Part shown: positions 1-10,699 of the stretch, one piece after another
How the letters are laid out: each line of letters starts with the position of its first letter
How positions within the stretch are numbered: position 1 is the stretch's first letter
Assembly (NCBI GenBank): GCA_031308135.1
Contig: JAHLJT010000631.1
Coordinates: 152,145,425-152,209,424, forward strand
DNA length: 64,000 nucleotides
Direction of reading: 5' to 3'
From: Acheta domesticus
Taxonomy: Eukaryota; Arthropoda; Insecta; Orthoptera; Gryllidae
Notes under the pieces: model-generated
Seen by the model: the letters and a program-made list of their open reading frames with translations, nothing else
What the model was told of the DNA's origin: nothing
Databases searched by the model: none
Made by a program: the position numbers and the translations under genes

Positions 1-1237
1 CTGAGCGAGAAATTCGCACCATGGATCGAAAAACCAGAAAACTGCTAACAATGCATCATGTTTCCCACCCTCGAGCTGATATACATAGACTTTATGTGTC
101 ACGTAAGGAAGGAGGAAGAGGCCTCAGACAAATTGAGGCCTCCTGGCACAACGAAATAGTCGGGTTGGGGAAGTATGTAGTCAGCCATCAAGACGACCCT
201 CTAATGAGGCAGGTCATGAAATCTGACCGAAGAATGGGAAACAGAGGCATTGTTAGTGTAGCAAGAAACATTGCAAAGAAAACTAGGCAAGACACGTCGA
301 ATAACACAGACACTGAACTTCTGATGCTGCTAAACATGAAGTGTGAGACACAAAAAATGTTAAAGAAATCGTGGAGAGACAAACCACTCCACGGACAATA
401 TCTAAAAAGAATGGACAAGGTGCAGATCAATAAAGATCAATCATTTATGTGGCTTAAAAGGGGAAGGATGAAGCCAGAATCGGAAGCACTTGTAATAGCT
501 GCCCAAGATCAGGCCTTGAGAACACGACATTATGATAAAGCGGTTCTCAAAATTTCCCAAGATGACAAATGCCGCATTTGCCTGGAGCAAGTAGAAACCA
601 TTGATCATATTGTCTCAGCTTATCCAATCCTAGCAAAGACAGAATACCTTAAAAGACATGACAGGGTGTGTAGCTACCTCCACTGGCAGATCTGTTCCGC
701 TCTCAAAGTTCCAAACACATGCCACAAGTGGTACGAACACTCACCGAAACCGGTGACGTCTGTTGGATTGTGTACTATCTTGTACGATCAACAAATTCAA
801 ACAGATCGCACGATAGCGGCAAACAAACCGGATATAGTTGTTCGGGATTTGGCGAAAAAATCGTGTTTACTTATCGATGTTGCTGTACCTTGCGATCAAA
901 ACGTCGTTACCAAGGAGGCAGAGAAACGTCTTAAATACAAGAGTTTGGAAATCGAGATTAGCCGAATGTGGGGCGTAAAAGCACAGGTCGTCCCGATAGT
1001 TATCGGAGCTCTGGGATTTGTTCCGCAAAATTTGAATAAGAACTTGTCTAAACTCCCAGGTAATTCAAAAGACTGGGAAATGCAAGAAATTGCTTTATTT
1101 GGAACAGCCCACATTTTGCGTAAAGTATTGTAGAGGCACTGATAGTCACCGAATCTGCTCCTTAGGTAGCTGGTTGCAACCTGGAGTAGATTTTATATTC
1201 AGCCGACTCATAAGATCGTTAGTCGTGATGTAATGGA
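1..1237 (+). mobile_element. R4/Dong-like non-LTR retrotransposon, 3' part (copy A)
   Basis: The 3' portion of a non-LTR retrotransposon enters the window from the left. It holds the end of the single ORF (to 1133), a 3' UTR of about 100 bases, and then directly a (TAA)n tract from 1238. Coding part and UTR match copy B at 11471-13440 (opposite strand) almost base for base, including the UTR end GTGATGTAATGGAATAATAA. Insertion next to TAA repeats together with a C-terminal restriction-like endonuclease is the known habit of the Dong/R4 clade. The 5' part lies outside the window, so truncation cannot be judged. Confidence 0.85.
3..1133 (+). CDS. R4/Dong-like ORF, C-terminal part: post-RT region, CCHC knuckle, restriction-like endonuclease
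   Basis: The reading frame is open from base 3 to a TAG at 1133, and the N-terminal part (reverse transcriptase) is outside the window. Landmarks in order are the post-RT block DRKTRKLLTMHHVSHPRAD, then LYVSRKEGGRGLRQIE, then a zinc-knuckle region (CRICLEQVETIDHIVSAY), then an endonuclease-like block with KPDIVVRDL, LLIDVAVPCDQN and KEAEKRLKYKSLEIE. The PD...D-x-AVP...K arrangement fits the PD-(D/E)XK nuclease that R2/R4-type elements use for target nicking. The last zinc ligand is Tyr here and Cys in copy B, so this copy is probably impaired even though it has no stop. The ATG at 21 is internal, not the true start. Base composition is more GC-balanced than the surroundings, as expected for a young insertion. 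Confidence 0.85.
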   Translation, partial: EREIRTMDRKTRKLLTMHHVSHPRADIHRLYVSRKEGGRGLRQIEASWHNEIVGLGKYVVSHQDDPLMRQVMKSDRRMGNRGIVSVARNIAKKTRQDTSNNTDTELLMLLNMKCETQKMLKKSWRDKPLHGQYLKRMDKVQINKDQSFMWLKRGRMKPESEALVIAAQDQALRTRHYDKAVLKISQDDKCRICLEQVETIDHIVSAYPILAKTEYLKRHDRVCSYLHWQICSALKVPNTCHKWYEHSPKPVTSVGLCTILYDQQIQTDRTIAANKPDIVVRDLAKKSCLLIDVAVPCDQNVVTKEAEKRLKYKSLEIEISRMWGVKAQVVPIVIGALGFVPQNLNKNLSKLPGNSKDWEMQEIALFGTAHILRKVL

Positions 1238-1470
1238 ATAATAATAATAATAATAATATATCTAAATTACAAAAAATTTTAAAAAATTTAAAGAATTAAA
1301 AACTTTTTACAGAATATTGTCAAGAATTGGATTTTAAAGAAAAAAATGAAAGAAAAACAATTTTCTTTAAAATCCAATTCTTGACAATATTCTGTAAAAA
1401 GTTTTTAATTCTTTAAAATTTTTAAAATTTTTTTGTAATTTAGATATATTATTATTATTATTATTATTAT
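1238..1470. repeat. Near-perfect palindrome bounded by (TAA)n / (TTA)n
   Basis: Two arms of about 105 bases (1238-1344 and 1360-1470) are inverse complements with very few mismatches, separated by about 16 bases. The outer ends of the arms are the TAA and TTA microsatellites themselves. The left microsatellite is also the 3' boundary of retrotransposon copy A. The very low divergence says the inversion is recent. It could be a foldback element or an inverted duplication made during insertion of copy A. Confidence 0.9.
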
Positions 1471-1486
1471 TACTATTATTATTTTT

Positions 1487-1533
1487 GTAGCACTGAAGAT
1501 GGCCGCAATGCGGCCGAAAAAGCTTTATGCCAC
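1487..1533 (+). other. Hammerhead-ribozyme-like motif
   Basis: The order of parts matches a type I hammerhead: GTAGCA (stem I strand), CTGAAGA core, GGCCGC-AAT-GCGGCC stem-loop II, GAAA core, AAGCTT (self-complementary stem III), TA as cleavage dinucleotide, then TGCCAC pairing back to GTAGCA with one mismatch. A single extra T lies between the CTGAAGA box and stem II, which would weaken or abolish activity. Hammerheads of this minimal kind are known in Penelope-like elements and retrozymes. No such element is recognised here. Structural reading by eye only. Confidence 0.4.
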
Positions 1534-1544
1534 AATAAACAGTT

Positions 1545-2027
1545 ACGATGGAGAGCCAACATCTAATATTGATTTCGATGAAAAAATTTCAAGCTGTTTT
1601 TGAGAAAATTTTGAAAATGTCCAGGGGGGGGGTTCATGTAAAGTACCCCCAAAAATTAATGAATGTTTCTCAAAATCTCAGAGCTTTGACTCAAGCTAGA
1701 TGGACAGGAGTTTCTTCAATTAAAAAAATCGTACGAATATTTTAGGCGCGTTCACATACACCGGACGAACAGACGGACGGACCTTTTGCTTTCAATTGGT
1801 TTTTCGGTATCAAAAATTTATAAAACGGGGATTCTGGCTACACCACGTGTTAGGGGTGGTGTTTTTGTTTCTTAATTTAGCAAATGGATTTATCCACTTC
1901 TTCGTTATCACGGCCTGGCTACTATTTTTTCTCTTCCAAAAATTTGCGGTTTTTTCGCGCAGCATTACATAACTTTCCCTATACAACGTATATTATTCCG
2001 TATATACGTATGTATACGGGAAAGTAA
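1545..2027 (+). repeat. Dispersed repeat family, tail-end copy
   Basis: Plus-oriented 3' portion of the repeat described at 28042-29651. It contains the unit sequence with AGCTGTTTTTGAGAAAATTT, the block with GTAAAGTACCCCCAAA, the ACGGACGGAC stretch, the CTACACCACGTGTTAG block, and the terminal palindrome at about 1970-2027. Confidence 0.75.
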
Positions 2028-2619
2028 AAATAACAATAAAGCTTTAACTGAAAAATTGAATTATTTTTCCCGACACAGGCTCAATAACTCACATAATTTT
2101 GATTTTCAAAGTAGGGTAAAAGATACAGTGATTGACCACCCCTCAGTTATTATCCACTCCAATTATTATTGGATCGGTGATTTGATAAAGGGCATGAGTC
2201 ATCTTTTTTCACAAATTGAGTTTTTAACATTATCTACTTCCTGGAAGGTCGATACATCGTTGGGTGCACAACGAACATGAATAATGTTACAGACATGTGA
2301 AATTCTCGTTGGGGGTTCAAAGGGCGTGAGTCTCTGACTCATGCCCATTCTGCTCTCAACAGTTGGTAGCTCCTTGATTTGAAGAGAGATCATTCTCTTA
2401 TTCGCGGCACAAAACCGACTATTGGTTCTTGTTATGGTAAGGGCTAGGAGTACGTGTTTATTTTGCAGATTGTGTTTGTGTTGAATGTTTAGTTACCTGA
2501 GTAAGTAAAAAAATATTAATTTACAGACTAATATGTACGTGCGCTGGAAGATGTCAAAATGGAATAGGTAAAAAATGTGCAAGGAGGAAGATTATTTATT
2601 AGGGATTGCTTTTGATTAT

Positions 2620-3480
2620 ATGCGGGTATTTTATTTACCATGCATACCTGGGCAGGAATTTTTTTACTACAATTAGAAGTTAATAATTTCTGCATTCGCA
2701 ATTTGGGCATTGACAATACAAACTTGTATCAGTATAATGCACAGGCTAGAAAATCCCCCAATGAGGTTTGTTCATTCCTGATGGACTACTTCTCAAACAT
2801 TCCAGAAAAAATAAAATAACTTTACTTCTTTGGTGACGGCTGTCCAGACCAAAACAAAATCTTATTGTTATTCTTGTGTTATCGAATCTTATTATGAATA
2901 ATAAATTTTAAAAAATTATTCACTTTTTTCAAATGCGGGGAGACACATTTTTGCCCAGTGATCGGGATTTTGAAATAGTGAAACGAAAGTTATGGAAGCA
3001 TGACATATTATATTCTCCTCATGAAATTTCTTCAATTATCCAACAAGCAGGGAATTGTTTCAACATAAAACATGCGGAAACACAAGAAATTCTAAATTTC
3101 AGACGCTGGTAACCTACCTATTAAAAAAACTCTCTCCAGAGAAAGTGTAGGGAAAAAGTTTCTACGTGATCAGAAACATTGAACCATCACATCAAACTTT
3201 CAATCAATTCAAGGGCTTTAAATCATCATTGTTTAAATCATTTGTGAACTCAAATGAACATTGTGGTGAAGTAAAAAATGGAATTTATTGACGGGATAGC
3301 TAAACATTCCTTTGTACTTGGAAAAGAGCGCTGGAGTTCAGGATCTCTATCAGATCCTACAAGATCGTATGAAGAGATTCCTCCAAGTAGAAAAAAAATA
3401 ATGACATCAAGAATACCCTTCAGTATCTACCACCAATTTTTATAATGAATTGAAAGAATGGACAACCCGTGTGGAAAAAG
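2620..3480 (+). pseudogene. Broken DUF7869-like (repeat-associated) protein gene
   Basis: Translation in shifting frames gives blocks typical of a repeat-associated arthropod protein group I know as DUF7869: NFCIRNLGIDNTNLYQYNAQ, SPNEVCSFLMDYFSNIPEKI, LYFFGDGCPDQNK, then from the ATG at 2933 MRGDTFLPSDRDFEIVKRKL, and further on IDGIAKHSFVLGK-like sequence and YHQF. Stops and at least two frameshifts break it. Its biochemical role is not established. It lies inside the pogo-like ends, upstream of the pogo transposase on the same strand. Family assignment is from memory of these motifs. Confidence 0.55.
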
Positions 3481-4309
3481 TCAGCAGTCAAGATATTTCT
3501 ACTGAAAATTGGGATGAACCTGACAAAAGAACAGGCTGTATATGTTAAAACGTGTTAAATTGGATGAATTGGAAAATAGAGTACGTTTGGTGGGAGTTCA
3601 GTACATGATTTCCACATAAAAGAATGCAGTATAAGTCAGTTGATTGCATAAAGGGCATACGTCATAAAACAATTTAATTTATTTTTAGGGAATTGTTGCA
3701 CAAAAATAGCAATTAACATATTTTTAATATTTATCTAAATTAGAACTTTACAGTAGTATTTTTTCAAATTTTGAAAGACTTCTTGTATCGAATAAAAATG
3801 TTTTTTGTCTCTCCTGAAAAATTCTGTTTTAGTGACTCGTGGCCCTTGTGAAATCACCGATTCAATTTTAATTACCACTTGTTCTAAAACCGTGTTCTAA
3901 TATTTTGCTTGTAAATGGCGTGAAGGGACGCTTTTTGGTCATAATGCAATATTTACTTTGCAAGAGTGTAACTGTTGCCAATGTGGTGGATGCACTGCGT
4001 TGCGTGTTTATTTTATGTAAAAATTTCTTAAGATTTTCTTTAGAAACCTGTCATCTAACAACGCTGTTTGTTGATTGCGGCGGTAAGTAAATCACCTTGA
4101 TATATCAGAAAACCTTATTGAGTGACAATGATATCAGCTGAAAATGAGAAGCCTACCTTTGCATATTTGGCGACATCGAGAAGTGGCCAATGACTGTATC
4201 TTCGATAGTGTATGAATTATGTTATTAGCCACTCTGCTAATGATTGTTGTCAGATTGTTTTTAATCGTACTTTAATATTATTGCACACAGATATAAATTG
4301 CATGGGCCT

Positions 4310-5230
4310 GAAATAAGAGTTTTTACGAAGCCAAAGAAGAAGCTGGAGTATGAAGCAAAAGCCATGGAAAATTCCATCAAATGTGTTTAAAATAACGGGA
4401 CATCTATGCGTTCTGCTGAAAAATCATTTTATGTTCCCCAAACAAGTTTGCAGTTTCGTTTTAACAATCCAGATCATAAAACAATACTAAGTTCTGATAC
4501 TGCATTATCTAGAGAAGAAGACAATTTTGTTATGTGAATACTTGAACTAGCCCGGAAAAGTTTTCCAAGGAAAAAGGAAGATTTACAAAATAGAGTTCCA
4601 AAATTTTTAGTTGCTAAAATAAATGCCTAATCCGTTCAACAACAACCGTCTATGAGAAGTTCAAGGCAAGATTCTGGGTCAAGACATTTTTAAGAAGTCA
4701 CCTCATAATCCCTACACGGAGAAGCGAAGACAGTGACAGCCGCTAGTTCATGTGTCAGCGAACAAGATTTTAGAATGTGATTTGAAGAAGTTATACTGTA
4801 CATCGAGGGACATAATTTGGATGAAGAGATAAATATCCTACACAGGGTCTATTGGAGAAGAGTCAAACTTAGAAACGTCAAATTACACGAAGCTGCTTTA
4901 GCTGAAAAAGAAAGTAAAAATGTTTACTCAGTAAAACAAAGAGCTTCAATATGACAGTCATGTTCTGCCTTGCAACAAGAAGACTTGATTGATACTGGAC
5001 CATTGATTTATCTATCCATACACACGGATACCAGAAAAATTGCTGAAACAGTGACAATGGATGGATTACAAGCGAGGTATTCTACGAATATATTTGAAGC
5101 ATATTCCGTCCATTTGTATTTAAAAATTTCATCACACTCCCTGTAACGGCCGGCCAGAAGACACATCTGATAGAAGAATTGAGACGAATAGCTCGGATTT
5201 GAAAATTGAGGATCTTACAAATTTGTGTGC
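4310..5230 (+). pseudogene. Pogo/Tigger-type transposase, dead
   Basis: An N-terminal helix-turn-helix-like stretch is seen (KAMENSIKCV, then NGTSMRSAEKSFYVPQTSLQ), followed by LSREEDNFVMWILELARKSF and PRKKEDLQNRVPKFL, which match the DNA-binding half of CENP-B/pogo transposases. Further on, RTSEAVTAASSCVSEQD, EKESKNVYSV, KIAETV and GWITSEVFYEYI mark the DDE_1 catalytic half, ending near VTAGQKTHL. Several frameshifts and stops (for example TAA at 4388 and within the EYI block) make it inactive. It sits between pogo-type terminal repeats. Confidence 0.8.
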
Positions 5231-5636
5231 TTTCATGAGTAATATAATCATTAATTGAACATATCGTTATGCTATGTTTCTGTTAGAAAAAATTCAGTGG
5301 CCAATCACTGTCTTCATAGTGGCCAATCACTGTACAAAATGACACTTTTTATGAAAAAATTAATTAATAACGTAATGTTCATTTTCCGTCATAGAAATGA
5401 CGGTTGGGATAAGTAAAAGGATAATTGGATAGTGAATAGTGAGTAGCAGATTTTGAAAATTTTACTTTTCAAATAGGCTAATAAGGTAATAACTGTTAAG
5501 TGGCCAATCACTGTACCGTTTAACCTATTTCCATCTTAGAAGTGGAGTCAAGAAAATACCGTCGTAACGTGCATGATAATGTTTGGGCCAAAATTAAATT
5601 ACTTTCCAAAGAATTCCAAAAAGAATTCAATGAATT

Positions 5637-6400
5637 TTTACTTTCGTTTACATACGTATGTACGGAGTAATGTACGTAGTATAAGGAACGTTATGTAATG
5701 CTGGGCGGAAAAAAAATTAATTGCCGGGTAGCGATAATGAACTAGTGGTGATACGGAATGGTACAGGCATTCACGTATTAATGTTCAATTTCCTTTGGTC
5801 TCAGCTAGCTATTCAGACACACTCTTGCCAGCTGCCATTTATCGCCACCCAAACTAATTTTTTTTACATTCCTAATTTTTTCAGTTTCTCAATAGTAGAA
5901 TGGAAATATTATTTTAAGAATATTAAAGAACAGTAATATGTCGTCCTAAATGGCATTTTTCTTTGAAAAATTTGCAGCCGTTTTTAAGAAAATTTCGTTT
6001 GAGCGCTACAGTATATGCGAAAATTTAAAATCTTCTTCACAGGAATCATTTGTGAGTTCGAAAAACTACATTAGAAGTCATTTGAAAGGCTTTAGATCAT
6101 AAATAAAGTAGTGTTTACAAATTGCTGTAAATGTGCATATTAACGATGTGAGAGATTTAAAAAATTACATTTATGTAATTTTTGAAAAATCTAAAAATAC
6201 TCCAAAATGTTTCAACGCTACTGTAAACGTGAAATTTGAAGCTCTTTTTCAGAGATTTTTTGAGTTTTCAAAAAACTTCATTGGATGTCATTTGAAGTTT
6301 ATTAACTCACAAATCTCTGGAAGAGGGCATATTAACTGCCTGAAAGATATTTCAAAAAATATAAATTTGTGAAAAAATTGTTGAAGAAAATTTGTGAAGT
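5637..6400. repeat. Dispersed repeat family: minus tail joined to plus head
   Basis: A minus-oriented tail (palindrome at 5637-5700, then GCGGAAAAAAAATTAATTGC) joins directly at about 5737 to a plus-oriented head starting ACTAGTGGTG and running through CAGCTGCCATTTATCGCCACCC. Part of the internal unit array follows, then the copy fades near 6400. No gene content is recognised. Confidence 0.7.
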
Positions 6401-8240
6401 AATTTTTGAAGAAACAAAAGAATAAAACAAGATTAATTTTCTTCTTCTTCTTGCCGGTTTCTTATCCGGTACTTCGGTCTTGCGTCGCCTATTCAATTTC
6501 TGCAAAATTAAAAATGTTTCAAAGAATATCTCTGCTACACAACACTTGCATCGTGGATTGAATGTTAAAATTATCTATATTCAAACTTGGCTAGTTATTA
6601 ATTATTATTAATAAAAATCGAAAATATGAAGCTCCAGAATGAATCACTAGGGTGTTTCGAAATAATTCTTTACATCGAACTGCAAATTTCGGCAGCAATC
6701 TCGTATTACCGACTAATATTTTCTGCAATTTTGACGGTAATAGAGAAATAGATGGAATTAAAACTTTCTTCTGGTTAGCTCAAACAGGCACTTCAAAAAA
6801 ATCAAGAAAACTATCCGATAGATAAACTTCTTGATACGCAATTTTTAATTAGTAATAATATGGTATGTGCCACCGCTCCATCAAAATGCATTTTGCAAAA
6901 TAATTTATTCATAATCGATTTCATCACTAGACGATAAAGATATCGGCGTGCAGTTGGCACCATTGACTGAAATATAGACAAACACGCATTGAAATTTTAC
7001 TTTCACATTCGCAGAGCAACAATTTCGGCGTTTTGATAATATATTTATAACGCAGACAAATTATAATATTGGAACGACAGTTCAATCAAAGTATTAAGAA
7101 TTCAAAGAAAATGTTGAAAGATAAAAACGAGCAATACTTCCTTAGCAACAATTTCTACCGTTTTGCCGTAAGTCAGAAATCGTTAATATAATATAATCGG
7201 CGAAAAGCAAAACGATCTGAACCAAAAACTTGACAGCAAAGAGCGACCGGATTGTCTGTAAAACAAATGAGGGTTGGCATCAGATGCTAATTTCCTATAA
7301 ACAATTGCGTAAGGAATGGTGATAGCGCCGATCGGATTGCGGAATTTCGCAACTTGTTGAAAGGCAATTGGGATGAGAGAGTAAAGAAATATTGCAAAAT
7401 TTGTAAATTTATAAACAATTTCCAATTTTTGCAATTCTAAAGTGGGAAGAGTTCCCTGATGACCCAGAACTGAAAATTGCGAATTAACACTTTTGCAACA
7501 ATTAACAATTTTATAAACAATTTCTAAATGTGCGCTATTCTTGCGAGAGAGTGTCCCCAAAATTGTCCTTAAGTTCAATATCGTAAAATAACAATTTTGA
7601 TCAGAGATGCAATTTGATTGCTTAATATCTAGTTTAATTGTTGCTTTAATAATAAATATACACTTGGTCTGTGAATTTTATTGTCTTTTATTGAAGTGGT
7701 TCCATAGAAATTTTCTATCGAATGCAGAAAGACAGTATTTTTTAATTTTTGCAACTTTTAGAAACACTTATGAACACTTGAAAATGTGCAATTATAATAG
7801 TTTTTCTTATGGAAAAAATCTGGACATTTGATAAAGTTCATGGATTGTGTATGAACAACAATATTGAAATTAGAATTCGTATAAGAAAGTAATTTGTCTA
7901 AAATTAATGTTATTTTATCTCACATCGACGTAATTTCTTCAAAAAGAATTGTGTTAATAGTGGTTAAATGTATGTGTTCATATATATTTGAATACATTAA
8001 CTTTAAAGTTCATAAAAGTTTTTCATTCCTAGTATTTTTATTTTAAAATATTTTCACATCGGAACTAGCGACGCCCGCCATTTTCTACGACGTAAGTTTG
8101 TTAAGGCACTCCCCCCTGTGTTGAGATTGGCTGCGTAGGTTTGTGAGGCTTCGCCTGCGACGTTTCGTCATGACAAGGGCTGCCCAAGCTGTGCACACGC
8201 TGAACTTAGCCGCAGACGGCCGCGATCAATTTTTGTTTCC
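6400..8240. other. AT-rich DNA, no recognised gene
   Basis: No recognised protein family or RNA gene. One open frame of 131 codons on the minus strand (7183-7578) shows an internal LEIVYK duplication but no known motif. A GC-richer patch at about 8060-8230 is unassigned. Confidence 0.5.
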
Positions 8241-8248
8241 AGAACGGT

Positions 8249-8425
8249 ACATTTCTACTTCTTGGCATTTACGCTCCCATGATTGTTGTTTTTCTTTTCT
8301 TATCATGTTTCTAACTCTATTTCGTTGGATTTTATATTCCTCTCTATTTTCCACTTTCTTGGTAATTAACCACTTTTGAAACAATCCATTCTTCTCCTCT
8401 ATTTCCCGCTCCAGGTCTTGAGTAA
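8249..8425 (-). pseudogene. Fragment of a LINE ORF2, endonuclease-RT linker
   Basis: An open minus-strand stretch of 59 codons reads EEKNGLFQKWLITKKVENRE then YKIQRNRVRNMIRKEKQQSW. This lysine/arginine-rich linker (K-x-W-L-x-T...Y-x-x-x-R-N-x-V-x-x-x-I-R-x-x-K) is typical of the region between endonuclease and reverse transcriptase in several LINE clades. It differs in style from the jockey element next door, so it is probably a separate insertion. Only this fragment is recognisable. Confidence 0.6.
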
Positions 8426-8672
8426 TTCAATAGCTCCTCCCTCTCCTTTTATTATTTAAAGGTATTTCTCTAAGTGCTTCTTTAACCGCTTAATGTAGAC
8501 TATCTTTAAGTTTTTTATTTTTTATTTTATTACTTGAATGAATAATACATGATTCAGCAATATTACTTTTTCACATGTTATTCTTCTGGCTTACATTTAA
8601 CCTAGCCTAAAAACTATTTCTAATCTAACTACAAAATTGACTAAGGATACTCATTGAGCACCTACGCTTAGT

Positions 8673-10400
8673 TTACATCTCAGAATATATTGAGAAAGGT
8701 GTGTAGAGGATGTCTTTTGCGGATTCGGGTCGGAAATTCGTTGAGTGGGCTATTTGATTTATTGAGGATATATTTGAGCAGAAATTGTTGGAGAGATGAG
8801 CAATGTGATGATTGATGGTTGGTAAATGTAATTCTCTGTGTAGTTGATCATTTGAAATGAACCATGGGGCGTGAGTGGCTAATATTAAGAATTTGTTTTG
8901 CATTATTTGAATTTTATTGTTTGTGAAGCGTTCGTCCAGATGGGGCAAGCATACAGCATTAGATGTCTGATTAAGAGCGATGGCATTGTTTAAGGAGAGA
9001 CTGCTTTTGTGATTTAATAGTGGTTTTAGTTGAATTAATTTGATTTTGGTTTGTTGAATTTTCGTTGCTATGTGAGATTTCCAGGTTAATCTTGTATCGA
9101 AGTTTAGTCCTAAGTATTTAACAGTTTGGTTGTACGGGGTCCAGGGAATTGTGTTGTTGTTAATTTGGAGTGGGGTGGATGTGGCGAATGTTCTGAGAGA
9201 GAATATTTTGGCTGTTGATTTTGACGGATTAAGCTTGATTTTCCATTTTAGAGATCAATCATCCATGTTTTTTAGATGCATTTGAATTTTATTGAAAATA
9301 TAACTTACTGAATAGTGAGACATGAAGATGGTAGTATCGTTAGCAAATTGTACAATATGTGTGTAGGGAGAGGTAGGTATATCAAATGTGTATAGGTTGA
9401 AAAGGGTGGGTGAAAGGGGAGAACCTTGGGGAAGTCCTGCTTTTATTCTGCGGGGCTTGAAACATGCTTTTCGACAGTTACTGTAAATGCTCTGTCTGTT
9501 ATGAAACATTTGATGATTTGTAGTAGATAATTTGGAGTTCCTATAGATTTTAGCTTATATATTAGGCCTGGGTGCGAAACTCTGTCGAAAGCCTGTGAGA
9601 TATCCAGGAAGGTGGCTATGGTGTGTTGTTTGTTCTGGAAGGCAGTGTGGATGTGTTCGGATATTCTAAGTAGCTGGTGTGATGTGGATAATTTATTGAT
9701 GTATTGGCATGGCCTGGGTTATGTTTAGATGGTTGTTAAATCTTTTTAGAATTATTTTTTCTAAAATTTTGGATAGGGATGGGAGGAGACTGATTGGCCT
9801 GTAGCTTTAGGTATTGTTATGGTTTTTATGAGGTTTGGGTACGGGGATTATTTCGGAATTTTTCCATATAATTGGAAAGTATCCGTTTCTCAGAATTGAA
9901 TTGTAAATATTGTTAATGTGGCTATTGTGGTTTTAGGCATTTTTTTTAATATAACATTACTAATTTTATCATGGCCTGGTGCTTTTTTAACAGGGAGATT
10001 TTTGATTTCATTTGGGGAACTATATTTTATTCTATGAGGGATGTTATAATTGGGTGCGATGCTGATTGTGTTATATCCATGTGATCGGAATGTGTGGGAA
10101 TGTGTGTACTATTAGGGGTGAATGATTGCTCAAAGTGATGTGCCAGAGCTTTTGCTTTCTCTGCTGCTGCATATTTTTTGCCTGTAGGTGTGTTTACCGT
10201 TGGTATATTTGTTTTCTTTTTAGAACATTTTTGGTGAACTGCCAAAGCGAATTGTTTCTTGTACTCAGTGATTGAATTAGTTTATTAAACGTTGAGTGGT
10301 TAAAATCTATTATTGCTCTTTTGGTTATTGTAGTGAGTAAGTTCAATTCTTTTTCACTTGAGTCGATTTTGTTATATTCCATAGTCTTCTGGTTTTATTT
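8673..10400 (-). pseudogene. Jockey-type ORF2, reverse transcriptase half
   Basis: Upstream to downstream, the linker carries NNSLWQFTKNVLKRK and TPTGKKYAAAEKAKALAHHF with EQSFTPN (10027-10382). Reverse transcriptase motifs follow: AGLPQGSPLSPTLFNLYTFD, then QFANDTTIF where the usual FADD is FAND, so one catalytic aspartate is lost (9255-9509). The C-terminal block contains QIMQNKFLILATHAPWF and LHRELHLPTINHHI (8673-8948), the conserved jockey ORF2 end. Frames change several times between the blocks. Confidence 0.8.
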
Positions 10401-10699
10401 TTAATTTAAAATAAGTTTAGTATGGTCTTGGGTAGTTTTGTGTTGGGTGTTTTTGTGACGTATGGAGGCTTATTGTCTTGCAGGGATTTGATTGTATTGA
10501 TAATTATGTTATTTAATTGTGTAATTGATTGTTCGATTTCCAGTGGGGTATTTAACGTTTTAAATTGTAGCGTTTTGTTAATGATTATTTTTTAAATGTT
10601 TTCCAATTAATTCGCGTGTTTAATGAGTGGGTAGGGTTATTGAGGAGGAAAGTTATTATGAGGGGGAAAGTTGCTGGGTTGAAATGATAACAGGAAGAT

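Larger units (their letters stand above)
2126..5513 (+). mobile_element. Pogo-like DNA transposon unit with TA-flanked terminal repeats
   Basis: The left end reads TA-CAGTGATTGACCAC (from 2126) and the right end is its inverse, GTGGCCAATCACTG-TA (to 5513). CAGT-starting ends flanked by TA are typical of pogo/Tigger elements. Inside are a broken pogo-type transposase (about 4310-5230) and a broken DUF7869-like gene (about 2620-3480). Copies of the right-end sequence also occur at 4181-4196, 5295-5310 and 5318-5332, so the unit may be composite or nested. The true element could be only the right part. Confidence 0.6.

Noticed and set aside
7183..7578. 131-codon minus-strand frame
   Set aside because: No known motif, and its internal repeat (LEIVYK) and AT-rich composition suggest chance openness.
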